Shown piece by piece: positions 45,269 through 58,015 of a DNA stretch of 64,000 bases. This stretch comes from Cinnamomum chago (taxonomy: Eukaryota > Streptophyta > Magnoliopsida > Laurales > Lauraceae). A program made the translations under genes and the position numbers. The stretch's first letter is position 1. Each line of letters starts with the position of its first letter. Where the stretch lies: contig CP142452.1 in NCBI GenBank assembly GCA_038049695.1, positions 48,008,501 to 48,072,500 on the forward strand, read 5' to 3'. The notes under the pieces were generated by a model. It made no database searches. It saw nothing but the letters and a program-made list of their open reading frames with translations, and was not told the DNA's origin.

Positions 45269-48200
45269 ATGCCTCCAAGAAAAGCTCCAAACCATAATGC
45301 TTTAGGCAGTAATCAGAACGAGTCAGACACATCTAATACACCCACAGCTACACAGTTCCAAGAACTTATGCTAGCTATGATAGCACAACAAAGGAGGCTA
45401 ATGAGAACCAAGCAAAATTTCAAGAAAAGTTAACTAAGAAAGATAAGGAAATGGCTCAAGTCCAGAGGCAACTCTTGAAAGTTCTTCAGAATAGGAATTT
45501 AGCTCCACCACCTCAACCTTTGGGTCCACAGATTGTCATCCACATTAGGGATCATGACCCTAATGCACTATTTGAGAAGTTCAGGAAGAGAGCACCGAAG
45601 GAATTTTTGGGCAATGAAGACCCGTTAGTTGCAGATGACTGGCTAGCTAACACCGAGAAAATCTTTAATGTCTTCACATGCACAGGGAGGCAAAAGGTCA
45701 ACCTCACAGCTTCACTATTCTATGGGCTTGCTGATAGGTGGTGGCAAACGGTTAAGGACCCATACATGACAATGGCTGACGAAGATGCGTGGGCAACGTT
45801 CAAGATACAGTTTCAGGATAAGTACATCCCCTCCCATGTCAAGAAGCAGAAGGCTATAGAGTTCCAGCAGCTCAAGCAAGGTAGCATGACTGTGCTAGAC
45901 TACGTCACCAAGTTTGAGAGATTGGCTAGATACGCTACTGAGTTGATTGACACTGAGCAGAAGAAGATAACGAAGTTTTTGGAAGGGTTGAATCCTATTA
46001 TCATGAGAGATGCCATAGGAGTACTTCCACCGGCTACATATGATGAGGCTGTCAAACGGGCATATAAGTTTGAAGATATTAACAACCTGATCGTTCAAGA
46101 CAGGAAGCAGCACTATCAATAGCAGAATCAAAAGCAACACCATAACAAGAAACCGAGGCAAGAACAAAATCAAGTGACGCAAGGTTGTGGCCATTGTGGT
46201 AAGAACCACGAAACTTATGAATGTCGTAAGGTCACGGGTGCCTGTTTTAAATGTGGGGCTATGAACCATGCAATCAAGGATTGCCCACAACTTCAGGATC
46301 AAGGGAACAGAAACCAATAGCAAAGACAAGCAGCTCCTCGGAATCAAGCACCAGTTCAGAATCAGGTTAGACCACCTCAACAGCAGCAGGCTAGGCCACC
46401 AGCACAGAATCAGAATGCTTGTCCTCCACAACAAAACAGACATGGCAAAGGAAGGCAAAACCAAGCACCGAATAGGCTACAGATGCATGGACGTTTATAT
46501 TATCTCAACCGTGCAAATGCTGAAGCTGCAGGAGACGTGGTGGAAGGTAAACTTCTTGTTTGTGGGGTAGAAGCTCAGATTTTATTTGATCCTGGATCCA
46601 CACATTCGTTTTCATCTCCTAGTTTTACTAAGATGATTGATGCACCACATAGTGAATTGGATTATATTTTGATAGTAACCACACCAGTAGGGAAACAAGT
46701 TGTGTGTAGAACCTATTACCCTAGCTGTACAGTTTTGTTAGAAGATGTTAACTTACCGGCCAACCTCATTATTTTCGACATGCATGATTTTGATGTCATT
46801 TTAGGCATGAATTGGTTAGAAGCATATCATGCCACCATGGATTGTTTTAGTAAAACCATAACATTCAGATTCCAAGGACCACAGGCAGAATTGATATTTC
46901 AGGGGAACAAGAGAAAAACTCAGGTGGGATTTATTTCAGTGTTGAAAGCGAGCAGATTAGTTCAGAGTGGGTGTTAGGCATTTATTGCGTTTATCACGGA
47001 GGATAAACAGTCTCAATGGGTGGAGGATATCCCCATTGTGTGTGAATTTTCAAATGTTTTTCCAGAAGAAATCCCGGGATTACCACCAATTAGAGAAGTT
47101 GAGTTCACAATTGAGCTCCTCCCAGGGACGGCTCCGATATCGATTGCACCATACAAAATGGCTCCAACAGAAATGAGTGAACTAAAACTCCAATTGCAGA
47201 ATTTGTTGAGCAAAGGCTTTATTAGGCTAAGTGTTTCACCTTGGGGAGCACCAGTGTTGTTTGTGAAAAAGAAAGATGGAACTCTGAGAATGTGCATTGA
47301 CTATAGGAAGTTGAACCATGTGACCGTGAAGAACAAGTATCCATTGCCAAGGATAAACGAATTATTTGATCAATTGCAAGGAGCAACCTATTTTTCCAAG
47401 ATAGACTTGAGATCAGGGTACCATCAGTTGAGAGTTCTAGACTCAGATGTTTAGAAAATGGCTTTTAGAACAAGATATGGGCACTACGAGTTCTTAGTGA
47501 TGCCCTTTGGTTTGACAAATGCACCCGCAGTCTTTATGGCTCTTATGAACAAAGTCTTTGCACCCTATCTGGATCACTCTACGGTAGTATTCATTGATGA
47601 TGTCCTTGTGTATTCCAAGAATAAGAAGGAGCATGAAGAACATTTGAGGACAGCGTTGCAGCTTTTGAGGGACAACCAGCTTTATGCAAAACTCAGTAAG
47701 TGCGAATTCTGGTTAGAGCAAGTTGCTTTTCTAGGTCAGATCATCTCCAAAGTAGGTTTAGCAGTTGATCCAGCCAAGATAGAGGCAGTTGTTAATTGGG
47801 TGAGGCCAAGCAGTGTGACAAAAATCAGAAGCATTTTGGGGTTAGCAGGCTACTACAGAAGATTTGTCCAAGGTTTTTCGTCCATTGCAGCACCGTTGAC
47901 AAAATTGACTAGGAAGAATGTCCCATTTGTTTAGACTGAACAGTGCGAAACAAGTTTTCAAGAGTTGAAAGCAAGGTTAACCACAGCCCCAATCCTTACA
48001 TTACCATCGGGCAGTGGTGGATTTATTGTTTACACAGTTGCTTCGAATGTGGGACTGGGTTGTGTATTGATGCAGGAGGGCAAGGTGATTGCTTATGGCT
48101 AAAGACAGTTAAAGGACCATGAGAAGAACTATGCAACTCATGACTTGGAATTGGCGGCAGTTGTTTTTGCTTTGAAGATGTGGAGACACTACCTCTACGG

Positions 48201-49940
48201 AGAGAGATTTGAAGTCCATTCGGATCACCGAAGTTTGCAATATTTGTTCTCGCAGAAGGATTTAAATATGAGACAGAGACGGTGGATGGAGTATATCAAG
48301 GATTATGACTTCCCAATTAAGTATCATCAAAGCAAAGTGAATGTTGTAGCTGATGCATTGAGCAGAAAATCAGTGGTCATGGCCAGTTTGAGAGGAATTG
48401 GTGTCTTACAACAGTTTGAAGAGTTGGGTGTAGAAGTACAAACCCTGAAGCTGGGTGCAATGTTAGCAAACATGACAGTAGCAGAACCTACCTTCATCCA
48501 GAAGATCAAAGAAAGTCAGTTGCAAGACCCAGACTTGGCAAAGATAGTAGAGCATATCACAGAACGTCCAGATTTCAAGATGGTGAATGGGGTATTGTAT
48601 TTTCGTGATCGGTTGTGTGTACCAAATGTGGATGATTTGAAGAGTGAAATAATGAATGAAGCTCACAGCACGAAATATTCTATTCATCCGGGTATCACGA
48701 AGATTTACCACAATTTGAAGAATAGATTTTGGTGGAACGACATGAAGAGGGAGATAGCAGCTTTTGTGTCTCGTTGTCTAACTTGTCAGTTGATTAAAGC
48801 AGAGCATCAGAAGCCCCCAGGTTTATTACAACCGTTGGAGATTCCGGAGTGGAAATGGGAGCACATCACCATGGATTTCGTTTCCGGCTTGCGGAATACC
48901 AAGAGGGGGAATAATGCAATTTGGATTATTGTAGATCGTCTGACAAAGTCTACTCATTTCATTCCGATGAAGATGGGGAATATGATGCATATGGCACCAC
49001 TTGCAAAGTTATTCGTTGATGAAATTGTTAGTAAACATGGTTAGCCTGTCTCCATTACTTCAGACAGAGACAGCAGGTTTGTTTCAAAGTTTTGGAAAAC
49101 TCTTCATAAGTCTATGGGTACCAAACTCCAGTTCAGCACAGCATATCATCCTCAGACAGATGGTCAGTTAGAAAGGACGATACAAACTCTTGAAGACATG
49201 TTGTGTGCATGCGTATTAGATTTCAAGGTTCAGTGGGACGAGTGCTTACCGCTTTGTGAATTTGATTATAACAATAGTTACTACTCTAGCATCGGTATGG
49301 CACCTTTCGAGGCACTCTATGGTAGAAGATGTAGAACTCTGGTTTGCTGGGAAGAAGTCGGTGAGCGTAGTTTTCATGGACCGACGATAGTTGGAGAGAC
49401 AAGTGACAAGGTCAAACTGATTCACGAACGTTTGAAGATCGCTCGAAGTAGACAGAAGAGTTATGCAGACACTCACCGAAGAGAGTTATAGTTCCAAGTG
49501 GGTGACAAAGTGTTATTGAAGATCTCACCAGTTAGAGGGACCCTGAGGTTCGGACAGAAGGGAAAATTGTCTAGAAGATTTATTGGTCCGTATGAAATTT
49601 TGAGCAAGAGTGGGGATGTCGCTTATAGACTCGCGTTACCGCCGGAACTCTCCGGGGTGCACAATGTATTTCATGTTTCTATGCTCAAGAAATATGTTTC
49701 TAGTCCTTAACATATACTACAGCACGAACCTTTGGAGATTCGGGAAGATGCCTCGTATGAGGAAAAGCCGATCAGGATCATTGACACCAAAGAGCAAGAA
49801 TTGAGAAATCGGACTATTAATTGGGTCAAGGTACTTTGGGAAAATCACGAGCCAGAGGAAGCCACATGAGAAGTGAGAGAGCAAGTGCAGAGGAAGTATC
49901 CACAGCTTTTACCAGAGGTAAATGTTTGTTTTATTTGGTG
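45269..49940 (+). pseudogene. G3 gag-pol polyprotein, heavily mutated
   Basis: Starts MPPRKAPNHNALG. Gag core (FRKRAPKEFLGNEDPLVADD, ADRWWQTVKDPY, KQKAIEFQQLKQGSMT), two zinc knuckles (46186-46282; CFKCGAMNHAIKDC), protease DPGSTHSF (46588), RT with [11 protein letters not shown] (about 47587), RNase H ([20 protein letters not shown]), integrase (HHCC about 48660-48790; [32 protein letters not shown]), GPY/F-like RFIGPYEILS and a chromodomain-like tail (YEEKPIRIIDTKEQ...). One polyprotein frame in the ancestor. Breaks: one-base deletion at about 45392; stops at 46120, 46318, 46975, 47452, 47932, 48100, 49042, 49489, 49708 and 49867. Several are TAG/TGA at Gln or Trp positions, as expected from cytosine deamination. 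Confidence 0.93.
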
Positions 49941-49953
49941 GAGCAAATATCCT

Positions 49954-49966
49954 AAGGGGTGGAGGA
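49954..49966 (+). other. G3 polypurine tract
   Basis: AAGGGGTGGAGGA immediately before the 3' LTR. Confidence 0.9.
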
Positions 49967-52822
49967 TGTTAGACCCCGACCCAGACTTATTCGATTAGTG
50001 TACGATTATGGTGTGTTTAGTCCTAAGTGGTTTTAGTTATCGTTGGGTTAGAAATAATTAGTTTAGTCCTGGATATAGCTTTGGGAATTTTGAGGACGTT
50101 TGGTGTTAGTCAGACACACTCAGGAAGGCCTGAGTGCACGTGTAAGCTTGGAAGGATCGTATCGGTTTTCGTTTTTAATTGTGATTTTGATTTCATTTGA
50201 ATGATTTTACTATGTGTTACAACTTTCGTTTTCAGCCCATTCATGTTTGAAGCCCAAAAACCCAAGTTCTGGCCCAAAAAGGGTAAAATTGTCTTTTATA
50301 CATAAAATTCGAGATCCCAAAATCATGTCAAAAATATATTTTTTGGAAACTAGATATTTTGGGGATCATTTTATCCTTCTTCGTCGAGGTCATTCGAGGC
50401 CCGCAAGAGCATGTTTTCATTGATACAAGATTTGGCCAATTGGGCCCCACTTGCAAGTGCTTTAAGTCAACCCTCTTTCTCTTTCCCTCTTTTCATTCTA
50501 AATCCCTAACCCTAGAGCAGCCAAAGGAGAGAAAACCCTCTTTTCTTCCATCTTTCTCTACTTACATAACCAAGCTAGAAGCCTCCAAATGGAATTCTAA
50601 GGCCATCATCTCCTCCCTCTCATCTCAAGCTCTCTATTGATGTCCCTTTTTTGAGAAAGTTAGAAGTGGGCAAGCTCTCCATTATCTTCACTCCCTTTTT
50701 GTTTGGGCATTTCTAGGTAAGTGCTTCAATCCATACCTTTCATGGAGTCTTTTTAGTTCCTTAAAATCTTGTTATTCATGTTTACAAACCCTTTTGTGAA
50801 AATGGGTTCTTTGTTTTCATTTTTTTTTGTGGAGTTTGAGTGGATTTCCCTTGGGATTCTTGTAGTGTTGGCTTAGCTCTTGAGTAAGAGTGCTTGAAGA
50901 GGATTGTTTAGCATTTGGGCAGAGGCAAGTAATCTCTATAGGATCATTGTTGCATGTGTATTTTAGATTACATTGTTATTCTAGAAATTTTGCATATGAA
51001 CTTGTTTATAAGCTTCATGATCATGTTTTCCTTGGATTGAATGTTTGAAATTGTGAAAAAGAAAATGGGTGTTTTATCCCTTAGAGAGCATGTAGGCTCA
51101 GGCAGGTGCAGGTTGAATGAGAAACAAGAAGAAGGGAAAAAGAAATGTGGAAATCTGGACTGAACTGCACTTCCCGTGCAGTTTCGGCCAGCCGCTGACC
51201 AGCTGACAGCTAACCAAAATCCCTATTTCGGCTAACCGCGAGCTAACCGAGCCCGGCGGTTCCCTTTCCAGGAGCTTGCATTTTTTACAGTGTGTTTCGG
51301 TTAGCGTGGCGGTTAGCTTGCGACTAGCCGCCATATCCCATTTCGGCTAACCGTTCGCCAACCGAACCTAGTACAACTCCTTTTCCAGAGAACTAAGTTC
51401 CAGAACTGAGTTCCAGCGGTCAGCCTGTCGGTTAGCTTGCGGTTAGCCGCCAGGTCCCATTTCGGTTAGCCGACAGCTGACCGCGAGCTGACCAAAATTG
51501 AAAAATTGCCTGTTTTGAAGAGTAATTGCAAGAATGAAAACTAGAACATGTTAAGTGACCTTTAGCCTGATATTGTGCACTCGAAACCCGAGATGTCTTT
51601 GAACTTCCGGGGCACCAATTCTATTTTAGATTCCAACATTTGGGCTTCGGTTACACAAAGACCATCCAAAGGTCCTTACATGTGCTTGATAGGCTTTGTG
51701 TTCGTACTTTGGTTTTGATATAATGAATATCATCGTGTACCCGTTTTGAAGTTTAAGTACAAGCTCATTTTAAAGATTTGTTTCAAGAAAAAAAAAAGGG
51801 TCGCTTCTTAAGTGTGTTATGCATATTAATTATGCCTTTTGCTAGTCTTGTTCGTCGTGTTTTGATAAGTGATTTTCCCCTTTTATCTCGACATGTTTAA
51901 ACAGTGTTTCGCATGTTTTGTGCATTCATTAATTTAAGTGAACACCACAGAGCTTGGACTGCCCTTTCAGTTTGATCCACTGTCTGGGGGTCCTTAAACA
52001 TGTGGACTGTCTGCAGACTGGTCGTATATTTTATTACACATCGTGCGTGTCCGGTTCCGCGGTCGGAATCCCCATATATGTGGGAATCGTGTCGTGGTTA
52101 TATTATGTATATCGTGCTTGTCGTGCATGCTTGCTCTTTTCATTATAAATGATAGAGAAAGGATGGGCTCTTTGTGGAATGTAACTATTCATGTCGGTTT
52201 TGCTCGCATTTTGAAATGGACCGTAGTCATGTAACTGTTTACAATTTAGCAAAATGTCTTTAAATGTTTCCTTTAACGTTTACTATCATATGCTCATGCC
52301 TAAATTGATTACCTGTCAAACCGTTGTGTTTGACCCTTGTATGTTGGTACCCAGGTGCAGGTGATGTTGCCTTTGAGGAGGAGCGTCCGGAGGAGGCTCT
52401 TGAGCCACCCCCAGTTAGAGAGTGGCAAGCCGACGATGTCATCTAGACGTCGGGCGGATTCTTGAGTTTTGCTACATTTTGTCATTTGGGTTGTTCTATT
52501 ATTTTGAGAATTGTACTGGTCTTTGTTGGCCTCTTATGGGATGTAACTAAACTTAACTTACTTTTATGTTAGTCTCATAACTTGAATTATGATCGGAATG
52601 CCATGTTAACTCCTTTCTTTTGATACTATGTCTTGACATTAATTGTTATAGCACTTAAAAACCTATTGGTGCTTATCTTGATGTGAATTGCTACACTCTT
52701 CCGCAAACTTGTTCATGTGAGACAGATTCCGCGTGTCTCGGGAATCCTCACCGCGGGAACCTGTGGGAAATCAAACAGAAACAACACGTTGCGGGCCCAG
52801 GATCCGTTCCTGGGTCGCGACA
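49967..52822 (+). mobile_element. G3 3' LTR, 2856 bp
   Basis: Begins TGTTAGACCCCGACCCAGAC and ends GGGTCGCGACA; uninterrupted twin of the 5' LTR. Palindrome cluster at 51184-51495. Small indels separate the two, for example a block at about 44460-44480 in the 5' LTR absent near 52195, and one near 50310. Confidence 0.95.
51184..51495. repeat. CGGTTAGCCG palindrome cluster in G3 3' LTR
   Basis: Same order as in the 5' LTR, but with several GGCTAGCC cores changed to GACTAGCC or GGTTAGCC; the symmetric CGGCTAGCCG seen at 43473 is lost here. Confidence 0.83.
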
Positions 52823-53317
52823 CCAATGCTCGAGTGGTAACTATTGTTATAAGCAAACTCGCACAACGGTAGGGTCTCATCCCATTGAGTCTTGAAATCT
52901 AACACAGAAGGACGGAGCATATCCTCAAAAGTCTGAATTGTTCTCTTTGACTGGCCATCTGTTTGAGGGTGATAAGCCATGCTGAACTGTAGTTTCGTAC
53001 CCATAGACTCATGCATTGTCTTCCAAAATCTCGAGACGAATCTGCTGTCTCTGTCAGATGTGATAGAAATTGGTTATCCATGTCGACTGAGAATCTCGTT
53101 GACAAACAACTTTGCCAAATGTAGCATGTGCATCTTCTTCCCTGTCCTCATAGGAATGAAATGAGCCGATTTGGTGAGACGGTCCACAATGACCCATATC
53201 ACATCGTTGCCTCCGCTAGTCCTCGGTAGTCCCAAAATAAAATCCATGGTAATGTGCTCCCATCTCCATTCCGGGATCTCTAACGGTTGTAACAATCCTG
53301 GAGGCCTCTGATGTTCT
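52823..53317 (-). pseudogene. G2 integrase core fragment
   Basis: Minus-strand integrase from [20 protein letters not shown] through RLTKSAHFIPMRTGKKM, the SDRDSRF segment, and FEDMLRPSVLDFKTQWDETL to YNNSYHSSIG, where the G3 insertion cuts it; continues at 40009. In-frame TAA at 53073-53075 at a Gln position in G1. Bounded on the other side by solo LTR H. Confidence 0.88.
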
Positions 53318-55331
53318 TGTTGGGATTGGTGTATGCCCTAAAGCCCACTGACTGCACTCACATCTCTGTTACTGGATATTTATTGGTTATTTAATGAACG
53401 ACATCTTTCTCTTATTACTTGTGTATATGTATGGTTGTGTAAGGCCCATTGTTTTCTAGTAATGACTTGGGTGTGTAGTGGCTACACACAGTAAGGTCTG
53501 AGTCATGGACACTTGAAATAATAAACTTGTTCATAACTGAGAGATGGAGTTGGGCACTTCATCTTGGTATAAGTTATAATGAGATACTCTCCTGTATTCA
53601 GGGTGACTTACCTTAGTCACGAAGGTCTTTCCGGATTTATCTCATTAGTGCATGTGTCATGCATTGATCAGGACCACTTGTAGGTGTGATCTCTAAAATA
53701 GTACTATCACAGAGAGAGATCAAGTCACCTCTTGCTACTGAGTGACCAGTGCTCTTAATCTTGAGCATTTGTGGATGAACTGACGAAGTCAAGTTCTTGT
53801 GCTTTAATTCACTATGGGTGAGATCATGTTCATGGGTCAACAACTCTGTGTTTTGGGTGCTCGGGCTTGATTAGTTGGGACGTGCAAATGCAATATGGAA
53901 TCTATGCCATCGTGTGATGGAATGATCGTCCCCTTAGAATTATCCGATTAATCATCAGAATCTAAGATCTTAGTATATGGATGTTCCATATGGATATTGA
54001 ACTTGTGGGTCGCTCCCTGGATCAAGAGAATGATATCCGGATGATGATTAAGTCAGGGGTATGAAGTTCTAAGGATGAGATGTAATCAAGAAGGTAGATA
54101 GTACATCGGTTAACCTACTTGATTATGGATGTTACATAGAGGGGCATTGTGGTCATTGTACTTGGTAGGTCAAAGACAATCGTCGGTTTATGATGAGCTT
54201 AATTTGCATTTAATATTTGTCCCTGGAGTGCAACCGTAACTCTCTAGTGGAATGAGTTAAGGTTAAAATGATCCTAGTGTTGCTATGGGGTTAGCATGGA
54301 CATTTTGGTCATTTTGGAAGCCAAGGGCAAATATGTCTTTTGGTCCCTTCTCTAGCCACTTTCCTAGATTGGCAAGGTTTCCTAAATTGTTTAAATGTGT
54401 GGAGAAATAATTTTGAGTGTAAACTCAAATAGGCCCATGATGGCATACATGAATTACAACTCTAGATAAATTATTTGGTACATGGGCCATAGTAAGTGTG
54501 GGCTAGTCAAAGTGGTCCCTAGTATGTGGGTCCCAAGTTTGTGTAGTCCCATTACTTGGAAGGAGTTCTCTTTGTGCAAGTTTTCCTAAAGTTTAGTAGC
54601 TTTCTAATTCTATTTAGAAACTAAACAAGAAAAGGGAAGAGGGCTGGACGTCCACATTTGTTTGTTTCCTTTTCTAGAGAGTCCTCTTGGTTTCCTTATT
54701 CTTTAAGGAAAGGTCTTCTCTAAAAGGGTTTCAGCTATTATTTATAGCTGGTAGTTCCCTCCCTTGGGCGTGCATCAACATTAAAAAGAGGAGAGAAACA
54801 CCTTGGGGCGTGGGTAACATTGGTGAGGGAAAAACCAGCCACAAAAAGCCTTTGGACGTCCTAGGCATCTTTGCACAAGTAGAAGTTCCTGCTGGTCCTT
54901 GTTTTCTTCTTAAAGAAAACCCATATCAGACCTGGTCTTTGCACATAAGAGCAAGAGAAAAACAAGAAGAAGGAAGCCTATTGTGTTCCCACCAACACTA
55001 ACCAATCAGATTTGGAGAAAGAGGAATAGAGAAGAAGACTAGAAGGAAACTATTGCAAGAAATTCCAGCAAGGTGTGCAGGAATTTAAAGGCAGTAGATC
55101 TGATCTTCAAGTTCAGATCTTGGAGTTTATTCAGCCCAAGAACATCAGGTATGTCTTCTCCATTGTATCTAATTTGACTACACACAAGTTGGTCTTGGTT
55201 TCATGGTGTTTCTAGTGCAATTTTGATGGCTGATTTACTTTCTAAATATGATCCTAGTAAAAAGTTTTAAATTGCAGCCATAGAACTCTTTGTTTCATTA
55301 AGAGTCCAGATCTGAATCGCACTTCCTTTCA
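53318..55331 (+). mobile_element. Solo LTR H, 2014 bp, Copia-like, different family
   Basis: Begins TGTTGGGATTGGTGTATGCC and ends GCACTTCCTTTCA, with GTTCT on both sides (53313-53317, 55332-55336). The opening words and 5-bp duplication fit a Copia-type LTR, but no internal region is present, so the superfamily is inferred. TATA-like TATTTATAGC at about 54739. It has no palindrome cluster of the kind seen in the other LTRs. Confidence 0.93.
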
Positions 55332-55336
55332 GTTCT

Positions 55337-56560
55337 GCCTTAATCAACTGGCAAGTCATGCAACGGGAGACAAACGCTGCAATCTCTCTCTTCATGTTGT
55401 TCTACAAAATCTGCCCTTCAAATTCTGATACATCTTTGTGCTGCCTGGATGCATAGAGTACTTCGTGCTATGAGCCTCGATCATGATGTCATTCCTCAAA
55501 TCTTCAATATTGGGTACACACAGACAGTCACGGTAGTATAAAATTCCACCAACAGTACGAAAGTCAGGACGATCTGCCATATGTTCTGAAATCTTGGCCA
55601 ACTCTGGATCTTGCAACTGATTATCCTTGATCTTTTGAATGAAAGAAGGCTCTGACACTGACATGTTAGCTAACAAAACACCAATCCTTAGTGGCTGCAG
55701 GTCTATACTCAACTCCTCAAATTGCTCAAAAATACAAGTGCCACTTAGATTTGCCATACATACTGATTTTCTGCTCAAGGCATCGGCAACTACATTTGCT
55801 TTCCCCGGGTGATACTTGATTGGAAAATCGTAATCTTTGATATATTCCATCCATCTTCTCTGCCTCATGTTCAATTCCTTCTGAGAAAACAAATATTGTA
55901 AGCTACGGTAATCGGAGTGGACTTCGAACTTCTCTCCATAGAGGTAATGTCTCCACATTTTCAATGAAAAACCAACCGCTGCTAACTCAAGATCATGGGT
56001 TGCATAGTTCTTCTCGTGATCTTTCAACTGCTGGGATCCATATGCGACAACTTTCCCCTCTTGCATCAACACGCAACCAAGTCCAACATTCGAAGCATCG
56101 GTAAAAATGGTAAAACCGCCGCTTCCGGATGGTAAAGTAAGGATTAGTGTTGTACTCAATCTGTTTTTCAGCTCTTGGAAACTATCTTCACACTGATATG
56201 TCCACACATATGGCACATTCTTCCTTGTCAACTTTGTCAAAGGTGACGCAATCGACGAAAATCCCTGCACAAACCTCCGATAATATCCTGCCAATCCCAA
56301 AGAACTTTTGATTTCCGACGCATTCTTCGGTCTTTCCCAACTCATAACTGTTTCAATCTTGGACGGATCTACTGACAATCCTTCTTTGGAGATGATGTGC
56401 CCGAAAAATGCTACTTGTTCCAACCAAAATCCACACTTGTTGAGCTTCGCATACAACTGGTTCTCTCTCAAAAGTTGCAATGCTACCCTCAAGTGCTCTT
56501 AATGCTCTCCTTTGGTCTTGGTGTATACCAGAATATTATCAATGAATACTACTACAAACT
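55337..56560 (-). pseudogene. G2 RT (C-part), RNase H and integrase N-part
   Basis: Minus-strand frame from [20 protein letters not shown] (RT palm/thumb), through RNase H ([44 protein letters not shown]) to the integrase zinc region ([20 protein letters not shown]). A lost base near 55407 shifts the frame at the same RFWW segment that carries TGA in G1. A TAA near 56500 interrupts the RT. The catalytic YVDD/FIDD part lies just beyond, cut by LTR I at 56560. Confidence 0.9.
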
Positions 56561-57937
56561 TGTGAGAACCCGACCCCTAATCTCTTGGATTAGTGTTGTT
56601 TTATTTGTGGATTAGTTTCTTTTAGTGGGGTTAGTATTTGTTGGGTTGAGTTTGTGAGCTAGAATGGTTTTTCTCTAGTTTTGGGGATTTTCGAGTGCCT
56701 TTGTGATTAGTGGGACCTTTTGGGGGTTATTTTAGTAACTTTGCGCGTGATTGGGAGGTTATTCAAAATTCCTGATAATTCTTGGTTTAGCCTCATTTGA
56801 CTTATTTTGTTAACCTCTACAACTTTCGTGTTCACTCCATACCCGTTCGAAGCTCCAAAAATCAGTTTTTCCAGCCCAGAGGGCAAAACGGTCTTTTCAC
56901 ACCAAATCTGTACCCAAAACTCGATATTCTCGAAATCCGTGAAAGATATACTTTTTGGAAACTAGAAATTTTGACGATCATTTGTTCCTTCTTCGTCGAA
57001 TTCATCCGAGGTCCCGAAAGAGATGATTTCAGCCACCCAAGTCCCTTAAGTTGTGGGACCCAAACCTCACTTGCTTATAAGAGGAACCCATCTCCCTTTC
57101 ATTTCACTCATCATTTTCCAGCACAAACCAGCAACCTAGGGTTTCTCTTGTGTTTCTCTTCTTCTTCTTGCTTCTCCATCTCCAAGCCACACCAAGAGTT
57201 CATCAATCAAGAAATGGAGATCACCAACCTCTTCTTCATCTTGCAAGCTTTCCATTGATACCATTTGTGAAGAGAACCCTCCATCACAAGACTTCCTTTG
57301 AGCTTACCTTGTCCATTAGAGGACCTTGCAAGTAAGTGTTCTTCTTCATCTTCTAGATTTGTAATCTTCTAGCCTTAGAGAAGCTCCACCTTGATTATTG
57401 AAAGGTTTCCTTGTCATTTCATTGTTTAACCCATTTTAGGGTTTGTTTTGGGGGTTTTTGTAGAGATTGTGGATCTTGAGCTTGAGAGGTGATTAGGAGC
57501 TTGATTTGCTTGATTAGAGTCAAAGGCAAGTGGATGATTGGATCGTTTTGATTATTAACATGTTTTGTGAGAAAAATCTTGTTTCATTAAGGGTTTTGGT
57601 GATTTTAGTAGTTGTCTTTACTATGATTAATATTGATTTCAAAATGTGCTTATTGATGAGTTTATTTCCCTCTTGTTCATGCTTGGAAAATGTATGCATC
57701 GTATTGTCAAGGTTTCAAATGGTTTCACATGAATGAGTTTTCTCCACCTTGAGATTTGTTGTAAATGGAAAGAATGGAAAGGGAGAAACTTGAAATGAGG
57801 AGCTCTTTAGCTCATATTATTGTCTTGGAAACATGTATTTTAGTCTTCTTGTTTATAGTTCTATGTGATTATTTAAGTGTTGGAAAGGAAAGGAAAAAGG
57901 GAAGAAAAAATCAGTGTCCCTGACCTGCTGCACGCCC

Positions 57938-58015
57938 AGGTCCGATCGATCGGACCTACAGGCCGATCGATCGGTCTGTCTTTAACTGTAAGGCTTTTTG
58001 AGCCGATCGATCGGA
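57938..58015. repeat. CGATCGATCG palindrome cluster in LTR I
   Basis: Perfect 20-bp AGGTCCGATCGATCGGACCT at 57938-57957, AGGCCGATCGATCGGTCT at 57960 with one broken pair, and GAGCCGATCGATCGGACT near 58001. Confidence 0.92.

Larger units (their letters stand above)
40015..52822 (+). mobile_element. Complete Ty3/gypsy chromovirus G3 inserted in G2
   Basis: 5' LTR 40015-45107 (2882 bp without solo LTR F), primer site, gag-pol 45269 to about 49940, polypurine tract 49954-49966, 3' LTR 49967-52822 (2856 bp). Target duplication CCAAC (40010-40014) against CCAAT (52823-52827), one substitution. Inserted in the G2 integrase frame in the opposite direction. Its LTRs differ by about a few percent where I compared them (42293-42480 against 50029-50220), mostly transitions, so the insertion is not very recent. 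It cannot make protein, with ten stops and one frameshift. Confidence 0.95.
34635..56560 (-). mobile_element. Ty3/gypsy chromovirus G2 (Tekay/Del-like), broken by five insertions, runs off right edge
   Basis: Minus strand. 3' LTR at 34635-39337, polypurine tract 39338-39351, integrase and chromodomain-like end 39338-40009, integrase core 52823-53317, integrase N-part/RNase H/RT 55337-56560, the rest beyond the window behind LTRs I/J. Insertions: E, G3 (with F inside), H, I (with J inside). Candidate left target duplication AACGT (34630-34634). Element order and frame continue across each insertion, which proves the nesting. Confidence 0.9.

Noticed and set aside
45895..46464. 189-codon minus-strand frame rich in Leu/Val
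   Set aside because: Antisense shadow of G3 gag.
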